NCBI GenBank assembly: GCA_964017195.1
Contig: OZ024892.1
Location: 17,197,371-17,261,370 of the forward strand
From: Siderastrea radians
Lineage: Eukaryota; Cnidaria; Anthozoa; Scleractinia; Rhizangiidae
Reading direction: 5' to 3'
DNA length: 64,000 bases
Shown: positions 33,994 through 45,596 of the stretch, piece after piece
How positions within the stretch are numbered: position 1 is the stretch's first letter
Layout: each line of letters begins with the position of its first letter
The notes under the pieces: model-generated
The model's input: only the letters and a program-made list of their open reading frames with translations
What the model was told of the DNA's origin: nothing
Databases searched by the model: none
Program-made: the position numbers and the translations under genes

Positions 33994-34317
33994 GGCATCT
34001 CATAAGTTCCAAACTTCGGACGGAAAATGATCAACTGAGAATGAGTGAATGGTATTGAAGTATAATTTGCATCAGTAATGCTGTTGTTGACACTACAATG
34101 CATTAAACTTGCCAACAATGAACTTGTCAAATGTTATTCCTCGTGCAAGATGTGGCCAATGTGTAAATGAGAAAGTGCAAAAAAGCGTGAGCATGACGTT
34201 AATGAATGCTGATATGAATAACGGTTTGCACTGCACAGTCATTTACACCTCACGTTTCTACGGCGAATGGTTTTGGACATTGCAAGCTTTCTTCTTTGGT
34301 TATCTATCTTCAGAGCC

Positions 34318-34881
34318 ATGTCAGGAGGAACGTGTACAAAATGTCGTCTACATGGTAAAATAGAGCCACTTTAAAGTCACAAGCGAGTTTGCCCTTTTGC
34401 CAACTGTGCCTGTGCTCATTGTGCCAGCCATGACCACATCTTCGCGCACAAAAATAACATTCGAGTGCAACACAAGCACAACAAAGGAAGGTCATGGAGG
34501 AGAAATCTTTTACAAAATTCAACCACATCAACCACTACATCCACAGCATTGAATGTTCAGAAATGCAGCGGGCTTTGTACAAAACGACGGCAGAGGAACC
34601 GGGTGTTCAAGGAGAGAGTGCAATGTTGGCACTTCAGTTGGCGAACTTTGAGGACTCTAAAGCAGCTGTGGAAAGGACAAAAACTAAAGCTGAACAACAA
34701 AAAGGGCAGTGATGATGTTAATTTATTGCTAAGATTTTTGTTATTTATTTGCAATGGCATTGTTGTGCACGTGCAATTAAATGTTTTTCAAATTTCTTCT
34801 GAGCGTAAAAGAGGAAAGAAAACTAAGTCCCTCGTGAGGCGCAATGAACCATCTTTTTCTTCTAATACATGTACTATATAA
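34318..34881 (+). pseudogene. DM-domain (DMRT/doublesex-like) pseudogene
   Basis: From ATG 34318 the frame reads MSGGTCTKCRLHGKIEPL, then TAA (34372-34374), then SHKRVCPFANCACAHCASHD and a basic tail ending near VQHKHNKG. The Cys/His spacing fits both intertwined zinc sites of a DM domain: C-x2-C-x2-H-G, H-K-x2-C, then C-x-C-x2-C. The TAA sits where DM domains have the conserved Lys of L-K-x-H-K, and one base change from AAA explains it. A good acceptor (tctatcttcag) precedes the ATG. The same frame then stays open to 34881 without known motifs. DM proteins are nuclear DNA-binding regulators of sexual development. Here only the zinc module is recognisable. Confidence 0.6.
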
Positions 34882-35319
34882 GGTATGCTAAAACTGTGCA
34901 TTCTCTCAGTAAAAAAAAAATGACATTTATTTATGCCACCAAAACACGACATTTTTCTTTGCGCCGAAATGACCAACTTCTAAGTTATTTTACTAGCATG
35001 GTTATCCCGAGGAAGGGGGTGACCGGGCTGTGACCCTCTATCAGTTTTGTTCTTATTTTGTGCTTTTCAAACTGGCAAAGTTGCTAATTTGATACGTACT
35101 ATACTACGCATTTGCCCAGAAACGTCCTTAGGCGGATGAACATTTTAATTATTTTAAAATAAAAACCTTTAATAAACCAACTGAACGCCATTTACGATTA
35201 AAATTTCCAAAGGAAGATCGTAAAGCACATCAAATAATTTAAATTCAGTCACCATTTTTCCCTCACAAGTTAACACTTAGTTTTAATTTATTGACAGCTA
35301 AGCAAATGGTTCAACTAGA
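34882..35319. other. No gene seen
   Basis: AT-rich sequence separates two pseudogenes. I see nothing else in it. Confidence 0.5.
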
Positions 35320-36087
35320 ATGACACAAGGCTCTGTACCAGGGTATAATCTCGTACTCTCAGGAAATAGCAAGAGAGACACCAGGGCTAAGTCCACTGGT
35401 AGTCCTGAAGACAGCAATCCAACTCCATCAGCAAGAGCCGAGAGCCGAAGAGCCTGAAAGGACGTCATCCAAGGCTTTGCCACTGATGCATTAGCGCCTC
35501 TTCAGGAACATAATTTGGGCAAATCTTCACAAGGTCCAGGTCGGCCACTACAACTAGAAGAGAAACTAAACCAGTTGAAAGCTGTTTTGCCATCAGCGTC
35601 TGATGAAAAGCTGTCTGCACTACTTGTGCACGAGAAGGGAGGTATGAATGCAGTTGTACAGTGTATCTTAGATAGTGAACTGACAGAGTACGAGGTTTCT
35701 AGCCCAAGTTAAGATGTTGGTCAATGCAGAGTAATTGATCTTAGCAGTGAGGCCACCGAGTGACCACGAGACCATCCTGTGCCCGAATCGAGCTCTACCA
35801 CAGAGAGTATTCTATCCAGTTTTCTCCAGATTGACGTGGAGACAAGCACTCTAAAAAAGGTATTGGAGATGGTGAGGGAAAACAAGGCGCAGTCTAACTT
35901 ATTGTCTTTCCATCGCCCAAGTTCAGCAGCCGATTACCAAGGAAAATCAAATGAGGCAAGTAAAATCCTCTCCACGCCAAAACATTTATTTATAGAAACG
36001 TGTCCATACTGCAAGGCGCTCAAGAATGATGCAGACAGATACCGTAGAGTTTGTAGAGATGTCTTTGAAGTTCATCCTCGCTGGTAA
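35320..36087 (+). pseudogene. CUE-like-domain pseudogene with three in-frame stops
   Basis: One continuous frame from ATG 35320 to the stop ending at 36087 is interrupted only by TGA 35455, TAA 35710 and TGA 35761, with no frameshift. The middle segment, LEEKLNQLKAVLPSASDEKL followed by GGMNAVVQCILD, looks like a CUE or UBA-like three-helix ubiquitin-binding fold. The C-terminal part has SILSSFLQIDVETSTLKKVL and CPYCKALKNDADRYRR. No introns are visible, which favours a retro-copied pseudogene. The parent gene is not recognised. Confidence 0.45.
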
Positions 36088-36454
36088 ACTAGCTAGGCAT
36101 TCTTTCAGCTCAACAAAGATTGTGTCTTTCGTTGTTTATGCAACTTTTTAAAATGCACGCAATTGATTGTTTATGTATGACAAATAGACTTGGCTTCTAG
36201 TCTACCTTTTTTACTGTGAAGCAAACATTTCAGCTTAAACTATTGGAAAGTTGCATGAAAAAGTAAAAAAATAAATAAAACAACAATTGTTAATGTTAGG
36301 CGGCACAATTAGGAATTTAATTTGTGTTCATTAAAGACATGAAACTTCACGATTAATAAGACTTAGTTTGATATGATTCAAGCTAAATTCGCCAAAGTGT
36401 GTTTCACGGGTTAATGAAAACCACTCTAAAATGAATTCTAAATCTGACAACTTG

Positions 36455-36657
36455 GTAGAAGTTGTGCAGCGGTTAGCATTCTCCCTTATCATTCCGGCGG
36501 TTGGGCATCTCGGCGGTTCGACCCCCATGGGGAGCAAAGTTTTTTCTTTCTGTTTTTTTTGGGGGTAATCACTTTAAAAAATGAATAACTTCCAGCAATC
36601 AGCAATTAACAAAAAGTGGGGCTCCGCTTTTAGGCTTGGCTAAATCTATATATTAGA
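36455..36657 (+). repeat. tRNA-derived SINE
   Basis: An A-box-like TGTGCAGCGGTTAGCA and B box GGTTCGACCCC (about 36516) form a tRNA-like head. A T-rich body follows, and the tail GGGCTCCGCTTTTAGGCTTG continues to GGCTAAATCTATATATTA. The tail matches the SINE at 11955-12219. Confidence 0.7.
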
Positions 36658-36739
36658 GGTTCACGCTGCCCGGGTCATTTTGATCAAGTGACTATCAGTG
36701 GTTTGTGGCCTAAAGTCCGACCTATAGCAAAGATATCCT

Positions 36740-38405
36740 GCGATCACGACCCTCTCTCCCCGCCTGTCTTCTGACTGCAAGTCTTGATATCTTAATGCCG
36801 GTTATAACCAGAATTGTCAATTTGTCATTGGAATCTGGGTTTGTGCCTACTAAACTTAAGGAAGCTGTTTTAAAACCATTACTGGAAAAAAAAACGTAGA
36901 TCAGGCAGGAGTTTAAAAACTATCGTCCAGTTTCTAATTTGAGTTTTTTTGACCAAGATAATTGAGAAGGTTGTTGCCATTCAGTTAACCAGTTATCTGA
37001 GTCAGCATACAAACAATTTCATAGTACAGAGATCATGCTAATTAAAGTTCATAATGACATTGTTACTGCCATCGATAATGGATATTCAATTATCCTTGTT
37101 CTTCTGGATTTATCGGCAGCATTTGACACTGTGGACAACAGGATTTTACTAAAGAGGTTATCAACACGCTCTGGGATTTGTAATAAGGCTCTTGATTTGT
37201 TTGTTTCATATCTGTCTAATCGTACGCAATTTGTAAAAGTAAACGGCATTCATCACATCTCACACAAGGCGCCCCACAGGGCTCTGTTTTGGGGCCACTA
37301 TTATTTTCTCTATACACTTCTCCCTTGGGCGGTATTGCCAAGTGACATAATTTGAATTTCCATCTCTATGCGAACGATTCACAGTTTTACATACCTTTTG
37401 AAACATACTGTGAGAATGAGATGGAATTGAGTAAGCCTAGAATGGAAGCCTGTCTACGTGATATAGATATATGGATGGTGCAAAACCGACTAAAGTTAAA
37501 TCAGGAGAAAACTAAGGTGCTGGTATTTCTGTCATCTCATCGCCCAAGACCTGATGTACACGATTTGACCATTGTTGACGAGATAGTTAACTGTTCTTCA
37601 ACGGCAAAAGACATTGGTGTTGTACTGGGTGATCATATTGATTCTAGTCCATGGTCCCTCATATTACTGCTGTGTGTAAATCTGCATTCTTCCACCTGCA
37701 CAACATATCCAAGATTAGGAAGTTTTTTACTACTGAAACTACTACTAAAACTCTGTACATGCCCTTGTAAACTTCAGAGATTGATTATTGCCACTCTTTG
37801 CTATATGTTGCTCCAGAACATTTTCTTAATAGGCTCTAGCGAGTGTTAAGTTGTGGTGCAAGAATAGTATGCCAGTCCAAAAAGTATGATCACATAATGC
37901 CTCTTCTCATGGAACTGCATTGGCTTCCTATTAAACAGCGGATAAACTTTAAGATACTTCTGATTACATTTAAAGCCCTACACAACCAAGCTCCTACTTA
38001 TCTAGCCGACTTGCTTACTTATTATCAAACTCCAAGATTGCTTTGTTCATCCGCAAAAAACTTCCTTTGGAATCCTACCTATAATCTTAAACCTTATGGT
38101 GGGCGTTCTTTTGCTTTTGCTGTTGCTGCGGCATCGCTGTAGAATGCCCTACCCCAATCTGTCAAAGATTCAGCATCAGTTGACACTTTTAAATGCAGAC
38201 TCAAAAAACAACTTTTTATAAATGCTTACTACGGAAGCTGATTTTCTCGTTTTGTTAATTTTTTTAATAAGGGTAGTTTCTTTACATTTCGGCAGTTTTT
38301 TACAGTTTTTAGTATTTAGCAAATTTTTAAACATCTGTAAGGCGCCGTTGAACCATCGGGAAACAGCGCTAGATAAATGTACTATTATTATTATTATTAT
38401 TATTT
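36740..38405 (+). pseudogene. L2/CR1-like LINE remnant with (ATT)n tail
   Basis: Broken frames show ILMPVITRIVNLSLESGFVP, LVLLDLSAAFDTVDNRILLK, FHLYANDSQFYIPF in place of YADDTQLYI (the second Asp is Ser), MVQNRLKLNQEKTKVLV and MELHWLPIKQRINFKILLIT. Several frameshifts separate them. The 3' end is a (TTA)n/(ATT)n microsatellite at 38380-38405, typical of L2-type elements. It belongs to the same clade style as the copy in the BEN intron but is much older. Confidence 0.85.
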
Positions 38406-38530
38406 ATAAAACTGAGTCACTTATTTTGTTGCATGAAACCGCATACCTGCAGTGTTTTACGATGAACAACTGGACAATTCGAACGAATATGAACGCCAAA
38501 CTCATGTTTTTCCATATCTGTATTTCTACA

Positions 38531-39400
38531 GATAGGACTTCTCCAAGCCTCAGTTCCGCCGCAAAGACATATGTGACCACATCATTAGCCCATTAAAGAG
38601 TGTGATCCGACGTTACTGTGACGAGGATCATGATATTTTGACCACCTTAAATGTTTTCGAGGCTTTGCAGGCCAGGCGAGTGAAAGAAACCACAGCAGTT
38701 GTATGCGAAATAGATCGCAAACAAGACATCAAAGTCAACCACATCAGCACATTTTGCAACTTCTCATATGGTGCAGACCGTTTTCAAGTCTCAAAGGCTT
38801 ACAACATAGGTCCTGGAAAACTGATATCATGGTCAGATCTCAACGTTCGGTGTCCAGGTCTTATCACGGTAAAGGAAGCTGATGAATGGATGAATGAATG
38901 CGTATGTGTGTGGTTACACCTAGACGCATTAAGGTACCAAGGGAGGAGTCAGACGAGCACCAGGTACTGTTTGAATGCAAAGGACCTGGCTGCTCTTATG
39001 TCTTCACCACCTATGATGAGTTGCAAGATCATACTAACTTTGGAGAACACAGATTAAACTTGCAGTCATAGGAAGGCATATATGATCGCTTATGTCGCCA
39101 GTGGGCTTTCAAGTTTTCGACGCTATCTCTTGCCAATGAATCAAACAATAAACGGCAGCCTGCCGACAAAGAACGTTCTGTACCAATTGAGGACTGGAAA
39201 TCTGAGAGTGAAGGCTGGGCACTGCAGAAACCGAGAGGAGGAAGTATCAGGTTTTCAGAAGTCATTTCTGAAGGGCAGGTTTTATGCTGATGTTCAAATG
39301 GCTCAGAAAGCTGGTCCAGCCCAAGTTGCTGCTGACATGAGGAAATTTAAAATCCTGACAGAACACAGAAATTTAGCAGAGTTAAATGGCTGACAAAAGA
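38531..39400 (+). pseudogene. Multicopy C2H2 protein family remnant, unknown function (part 1)
   Basis: A likely acceptor (tatttctacag) precedes DFSKPQFRRKDICDHIIS. The frame continues through HISTFCNFSYGADRFQVSKA and YNIGPGKLISWSDL. A second frame encodes a C2H2-like finger, FECKGPGCSYVFTTYDELQD with HTNFGEH. After a TAG comes IYDRLCRQWAFKFSTLSLAN and SEGWALQKPRGGSIRFSE. From memory, cnidarian genomes hold many copies of proteins with a finger, a GWAL block and an IGPGKL block in this order, but I have no function for them. Stops and shifts mark this copy as dead. Confidence 0.5.
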
Positions 39401-39803
39401 CTAAGTTAAATCATTTTTTAGCAGGCTCTCATGAGCACTTAGCACAAAGCTAGCAGAATAGAGCAAAGCAATATGGTTGAGGAAGATGGTGATGACGCTG
39501 GCAACAACAATGATGACAGTGATCTGCTATTGGAGGAAGAGCAGCAGTATCTCAATGAGAATCGCAGACATGAGGAGATTGATGATATCTGTAACCAACT
39601 GGGCGTGGTCCACCCCATCATGTACGATGGGTATGACCTGTGTGAGCAGGTCAGGCTTGACAAACTCTCTCAATTCACCGTACCGACTCTATAAGGCCAT
39701 GTGCAAGCATTTCGAGCTTTCTTACATATCGAAAGATAAAAAGCATTGTCTTATGGACAAATTTAAGACATGGTACGAGAATGCAGCTGCAGCCATACAT
39801 TAG
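39401..39803 (+). pseudogene. Acidic frame with frameshift, probable continuation of the preceding family
   Basis: The frame from 39473 is very acidic (EEDGDDAGNNNDDSDLLLEE) and leads to YDLCEQVRLDKLSQFTVPTL. A +1 shift then gives YKAMCKHFELSYISKDKKHC and a stop at 39801. The residues suggest a coding origin. The link to the upstream fragment is by position only. Confidence 0.35.
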
Positions 39804-41741
39804 TAATATTTGTTCATACATTAACCACCACATATAAACTGAGGTACTGAAATGTGGTCCCTGTGACTTGTCCCTAGAATTCAAACTGCTATGAACCTGT
39901 GCAAGCAGTTGGTGGACTTGTCCTTTCAAATGGTGCTTGTCCCCTTGTGCGAACTGTTTGTGTGAATAGTTCCCTTGCATGAACAGCCCCCACCCCCCCC
40001 CAAAAAAACACATTGGTCTGTCCCCATGACAATTCCCGCGTGTAAACACTTCAGGGGACTGGTTCCTGCAACTATTCGCTGTGAGTAAGTCCCTTATTGT
40101 GGCCGTGTGAGCAACCCTGCAACAAGTCCTTGCGACTAGTCCCTTCTGCGTGCGGACATTTATAAGGGCACGACGTCACTGGCCCCCTTTCTGAGCTAGT
40201 GCCTAGCTGTCTTGCAATAGCGATTTGTGAGGGAGAAGAACTTCTGCATCTTCAATAGTAGGCTTTACTTTATAATTTTGCTATACAGATCGCAAATGTG
40301 CGTAAGCCATAGAGACAAATGTACGATGGTTTTACTTTAGGTTGAAAAAGAAACGTTTCAAATGTTTGCAGCCCGCCCATGTATGTTGCCATTCAAAATA
40401 ACAAGCCCAAAATAATTGTCTACTGATCATGTCACGTCACCTTAGTGTTACCTTGTACACACCAAATTCATACGCTACACGCAACAAATTCATACATAAG
40501 CTGACGCGGAATATCTTCGAGTTAATTCACGTGTTACAGTCTGCAGGGAGTGAGGTGACTATTTTTCGTTATAATAAACGCCCAGGCCTGTGAGCTGGGA
40601 GAACAGTAAAGTGGATGAAGTAGAGGAGAGGAGTGTTGTTTCTTTTTGTTTCCCTTCCTTAGATGCTGTGAAGGCTAGAAACTGCTGAATCAGTAAGATG
40701 AAATCTACACTTTTATAAATGGGCAAGCAAAATATTAACGAAAAATTCTTCTTATCCACCACCCAGAAGTTCCGCGAAAAGAAAACAATGTGTGATTGCG
40801 TGACAGCAGTGCAAATTATTATTTTATTGATGTGGGATTGCTGACCTTGCAAGCCAGCACCATAGCACGATTATTAAGCCAGTAAAAATAACAAAAGTGG
40901 AACAAAATCGCGACAGATTTCGATCGCTTCTCTTTAAGCTGAAGACTGCATATTCATCCTCAGAACAACGTATTTCATTATTTTATTTTTTGCCATCGAT
41001 TACTCGCATGCAAAAAAACTCGTAATCCACATATAAGTGAGAATCAGGCGCATAGTTATCAAATTAAATTGTTTAGATTGATACAAATTCAAGGTCAAGG
41101 ACTCCACAGGATAAATATGAGCTGTTACGAATACCAAAGTGGATATGGGCGGCTAAACCACCATTTTTATTTAATTATTTACATTTGGGCACCATCCATG
41201 CTAGCTGTGACCCTTACACTTCTGTTGCAAACATTTCTGTAGGTGAGCTCGGAAAAGTGCTCCCTTGTGCCCAGCAAAGGGTGATACCCGCAGGTTTGAC
41301 TTCAGCATCTCTTAGAATAAGAGATCTTTGCTGTAAAGAGTATTTCAACTCCAGTTTAGGTGCCACTTTTGAGATTTCGACTCATGCGTTGTGCTAAATT
41401 TCGCTTCCTTTTGACAACTGCCATAGTAGGGTGTCTTTTATTTCCTCTTGCTTTTCTAAATTTTGTCCAAAAATTATGACATATCAGAACAAAGCGTTTG
41501 AAATGTACCTGAATGCTGTGGTATGGTTGATATGGAGCAATACTTACCTGTGTTGAAGTAGCGCAGCCCAAAAAAGTTGCGACTTTTGACTTCTGAATTG
41601 GCCTACAATCGGCGTGTAATGGCAAAAGAACAGCATGACATGTAACAAACTAACCTGGTTTTACTGCATGCCAACCATTTTCTCAACCAAAATTGATGAG
41701 ACCACTCTTGGCGGGATTGCCTGTTAATTGTTCTAATTGCA
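39804..41741. other. No gene recognised; degenerate CTTGTCCC-rich stretch
   Basis: Between about 39860 and 40140 the words CTTGTCC, GTTCCC and TGTCCC recur loosely, as in an old tandem repeat. The frame at 41185-41397 matches nothing I know. ATACTTACCTG at 41540 is discussed under rejected items. Confidence 0.45.
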
Positions 41742-42094
41742 GCTATGATTTTTTCATTACAAGGATATTGCAGGCAGCTTTAGACCATAATTTCCACTTA
41801 TTCCGCAAAAAATTAAGAGACTCAGAGGAAGAGTTGCAGTACAAGACGACATACAGCAAGAGGTCCAAGTGCTGGTGGGTCGAACAAGTAAAAGAACCAA
41901 AGAAGTAGCCTCACTGGTCACTGCTGGCTGCTAAAATTCTTCAGAAAAGTACAGATAAGGATACTGTACTTCTTTGCAAGGCAGTGCACTCAGATCGTCC
42001 ACAGCGACTGGCAGCCACTATCATCACGAAAGAGGCCCCGAGTACAAAGGAGTTGAAGCGAAAGCGTCTTAGTGAGAAGCCTAGTTCGAAATAA
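41742..42094 (+). pseudogene. C-terminal exon of a multicopy unknown family, with one stop
   Basis: After possible acceptors (taattgcag, aggatattgcag) the frame reads AALDHNFHLFRKKLRDSEEE and TTYSKRSKCWWVEQVKEPKK. A TAG (41906) follows, and the same frame continues LAAKILQKSTDKDTVLLCKA to a stop at 42092. The LDHN and YSKRSKxW pattern recurs, as far as I remember, in many cnidarian transposon-like proteins. I cannot name it. Confidence 0.4.
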
Positions 42095-42659
42095 ATGTGA
42101 AGTTCCCCTTTCCAGAAGAAGGGACGTGCAAAAGTTTGGGTGTATGAGAGTGATACTGAAGGGACATTTCATATTCAGTGTTCTGTGACCAAGGAATTCC
42201 CTCTGTTTCTTATCCAACATACTAAAACAAATTAATGACATCTATGTTCCCCCTTTAGGTTTCATTCTCTTTCTAATTTTCAACTTGTCATAAATTGGAT
42301 GGAAAAAAACGAGTGATCATACATGTATACACCCACCTACTGGTTGAGAATAGGGGAAATGAATAACAATAAATGCCTACTGTTTCATCACGGAAGTGAT
42401 TTTTTTGTTTTATGAACACAGTGAAAAACTAGAAATAAAACAAGTTTAGGGGCTTTTATTTGAAGGGTTGGAACAATTTTCCCCTTTTTTTCGGGGGGGG
42501 GGGGAAGTGAGGAGTTATATTTGGTATTTTATGGTTTAGTCTTACCTATCACTCACCCTTATAGCCCCACGAGTGACCAACATCTAATTGGTTCGTTTTG
42601 GGACTTTTGGCTCAAAATAGTCAATTCCATGGCTGGGTGAGAGGGCGTAGGCGATATAG
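42095..42659. other. No gene seen
   Basis: AT-rich sequence with a poly-G run at 42494-42505. Nothing else is visible. Confidence 0.5.
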
Positions 42660-43627
42660 GCGATATAGGCTGGCATCTCAGCTCACACGGATTCTCCTGC
42701 TACTGCAGAAGGTCAATCAGATGCTTCGCATGTGGATGCCCTGACGTTGGATGCCCAGACCCTTTGCCAGGACATCAATCAGGGAAAGTTGACCCATCAG
42801 CAACGAGATCAGTTGGAACAGAAGGCTGTTTGACCACACCTTGAGGACAAGAAGCCCCATACGTCCTCTCTGGTAGTTGATGAACTACGCAAAACAGCTT
42901 CTTTGGCAAAGAAAATGGATAGAAAGTTGTCACCCTTGGGACTAGAGGATGATGGCCAGGCTTTCAGCTCTGGGGAGACGACCAGCTCTCATTGGAGGAG
43001 GAGGGTTCCAAGGGGTTAGGAAGCATGAGAAGCGTTTAATTTGGGGAAAAAACAGCTAAAATTACTTTGCATATTCGTCACCCTCAACTATGGCCTCATA
43101 GCGAACTCAGCTGGTTATATGTCAGCAAGAATATCTCATATGATGAACTGCCCATTGAGGCGATCACTGCCGGATATTGTGCTATTCTGCATTCTTCCTC
43201 AATTTCTGTTTCTGAGAAAGACGCTCACATAGCTCATTTACACAATTTAATGTATTTGGCCATTCAGCATGAATTGTCTTCATTTCGGGAATGCCACGCA
43301 GCAGTTTTACTGGTGATTGAACAAGGTCATTCGTAGAGAGGGGATTCACTTATACATTTGGTATGCCATTCTATGCGTGTCATGGTGGTCCAATGTGCAT
43401 CATCCACACCTGTTGTCCCATTTTGTTGTGATTTTCAAAGGAATCACTGTAAGCTCACAAAGGATCACTGTAGTACGATTCATGGAGAACAAAAGTGGCT
43501 TCAGCACGCTTGTCCAAAATGCTGGATCATGTCACGACAAATCACGCATCATACAAAATTTTTGCCTGATTGCCCATTGTTACCACGGTCTCCTGATCCG
43601 AGGGAAACCCCTAAGTCTACTTCTTGA
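42660..43627 (+). pseudogene. DIRS-like gag ORF, broken
   Basis: An N-terminal Gln/Asp-rich part with a TGA at about 42829 is followed by KITLHIRHPQLWPHSELSWL and ISYDELPIEAITAGYCAILH. After a TAG at 43334 in the same frame comes a Cys/His cluster (CDFQRNHCKLTKDHC, then HACPKC). The layout matches the CCCH-type gag at the left edge of the window. Confidence 0.6.
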
Positions 43628-44042
43628 CAATTTAGTTCGATGCTACTTGACTCTAATTCAACAAAATTTTGTGAATTTATCACCTCATGATCTTAACAGT
43701 GCCATTAAAGATTATGCCTCCAATGTTGTTGTTTGTGACCTTCTGCTGACAGTTTCCATTCGGTTGTTTCTTCTTCAGTTATTGTAGCAAGTATTGTGGG
43801 CTCTACTAGTTTGCTACAGGGTTTTTGCCGCCTTGTCACTCAGTTCCTAGTTCACCTTTCGAGGTTTTTCTCTTCTAGAGGTAGCTAGTAGTTTCTAAAA
43901 ACACTTATAAAAAGAAGCCATTCTAGATCTTGCCACACAAATAGGGTCTTGTGATATTCTTGGATAAGCGTGACTGAGAACTAGACGTGAACATGAAAAC
44001 AAGGCTTAGAGGACAAGATGGTTGCTGCAGTAAACCGGTTCC

Positions 44043-44288
44043 TTGGTTAAAAGATTTTTTGAAAGGGTAATTCAGAGCTCAGGAAAGCGAAAGGCTGAAT
44101 TAAAAGAATTGTATGTCAAATGTAACGAAATGAAAGCACCCAAAATCCCAGAAGAGGAAGTGGTTGTCAATCCAATAATTTTAGTGAACAATCAGTTGAA
44201 AACTCTCGATGAAGACAACCTACGTAATCCGCTTATAAAAGAATGTGGCTTATCTAAATGGAACATTTTTCTAATGTCCCGAATTTAG
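44043..44288 (+). other. Unrecognised open frame inside the DIRS-like element
   Basis: This 81-codon frame is rich in Lys and Glu (KRKAELKELYVKCNEMKAPK). It lies where the reverse transcriptase would be expected but shows no RT motif. Confidence 0.2.
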
Positions 44289-44298
44289 ATTTCCTGAT

Positions 44299-44775
44299 TT
44301 GTTTAACCTTGTGGGTAAGGATCGTGGATACAATCCAGAAAGCCTTAATAGCTACAAGTCACTTGTTGGATACAAACTGCATTTCGCTGGACACGTGGAA
44401 GACCTGTATGCCTGGGGTGGAGTGATCTATGATCCTAAAGGGCCGCGCTTGGAGTGTCAAGATATCTCGAAAGAGGACATGAGAGGGAAGTCCACTGCTC
44501 TAAAGGAAGCTATGGTGCTAGTTAATACCATACAAGCTGGAAAGACGCTTCTTACGAATTGCCGAGTGGACGCTCGTGTAGACAACCTAACCTTTATTCA
44601 AGCCTGGAACAAGCAAGGTGGCAAAAGTAAACCCTTGAATGACATCCTTAAGGCTCATATCATCTCCCTTAGTTTGCAATTCGCTATGTCCGCCATAAAC
44701 CAAGGAGACAGCCTCTCACACGTTTTGTTGGACAAGGATTGCACACTCGCAAGAAAACCTTGGAAGAAGGTTTAA
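44299..44775 (+). pseudogene. DIRS-like RNase H domain
   Basis: The 158-codon frame contains YAWGGVIYDPKG, STALKEAMVLVNTIQ with the catalytic Glu, and CRVDARVDNLTFIQAWNKQG with the third acidic residue. It ends near LDKDCTLARKPW. These are the hallmark blocks of the RNase H of DIRS-like elements, which removes the RNA strand during cDNA synthesis. The frame itself is intact, but its context is not. Confidence 0.72.
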
Positions 44776-44780
44776 AAGGC

Positions 44781-45594
44781 GTTTTGGCCCTTACACTATC
44801 GATTTAATGGAGCTCGAGTCCAATACCCACGTTGGGTCTTCCGGTTTGCAACTCCTGCATTTCACTCCATTCCCCTTTCCGTGCTCTATAGGGGTTTACC
44901 TGTTTGCCCAACTATTTCCTCTCAGGAAAATGCATATGTATTCCCACCTTGTGACCTTGTGGGCCCTCTGTTTTGTTTTCTGGAAGAAGCCCCCTTTTCT
45001 TTACCATTGTGGTCCCCAAGTTGTCACCCCTTCCATACTGGTGGCCTCTTCTGCAGTCTAAAGCTTCAGATTTTACCTAAAAAGAGCGAAGATCGATGTC
45101 CAAGCTACTGACAATCATTTGTCACAACTGGCTGAAGTTAAATCTACTAATAGTTATGAACGTCAGACGTCTTCTCTGTATAAGCAGCTTCTCAGTTTCC
45201 TATCATCCCTTCCGTTTCACAATTTAGGGTGCAACCCCAGAAAGCCACCCCCATTTTTTTTTCAGAAAAAATTGGTAGCGATCGCTCACCTCATCCGGTC
45301 CAAGCTTAAGGACTCAGACACTTCTGCATCCCTACTTTTATGCTTTTAGCAGAGACCTCAGCTTTTACTGTATAGAGTTTTTCACTGGAGACCGCTCTTC
45401 AGATTTAGGGAGAACAAAATCCAGGGAACTACTTATTTTCCTGATTCTTTGGGAATTCTTTTCAACCATACCTTCGGGAAAACCATAAGGGGACATTCTG
45501 CACACTCCTTTGCTGTAAAACACTGTAAGAACTGCGTTATCTGTCCAGTAAGTAACTTCCAATTGTACTTGAGTACCTGCAAATTATTAAGTAT
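44781..45594 (+). pseudogene. DIRS-like ORF2 tail and tyrosine recombinase fragment
   Basis: ENAYVFPPCDLVGPLFCFLE marks the end region of ORF2. Further on, in another frame, GILFNHTFGKTIRGHSAHSF and CKNCVICPVSNFQLYLSTCK resemble the central part of DIRS tyrosine recombinases. The catalytic Arg and Tyr cannot be assigned with confidence. Similarity stops at 45594, where a repeat begins. Confidence 0.55.
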
Positions 45595-45596
45595 AG

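Larger units (their letters stand above)
42660..45594 (+). mobile_element. DIRS-like retrotransposon, degraded and interrupted
   Basis: Coding blocks appear in the order expected for a tyrosine-recombinase retrotransposon: gag-like (42660-43627), RNase H (44299-44775), the C-terminal part of ORF2 (44781-45110) and part of a tyrosine recombinase (about 45119-45594). The reverse transcriptase palm is not visible between 43700 and 44290 and seems deleted or replaced. The recombinase is cut off at about 45594 by a MITE-like repeat. Stops occur in every block. Confidence 0.7.

Noticed and set aside
41540..41550. ATACTTACCTG, the first bases of U1 snRNA
   Set aside because: The following sequence does not match U1 beyond this word, so it is a chance match.
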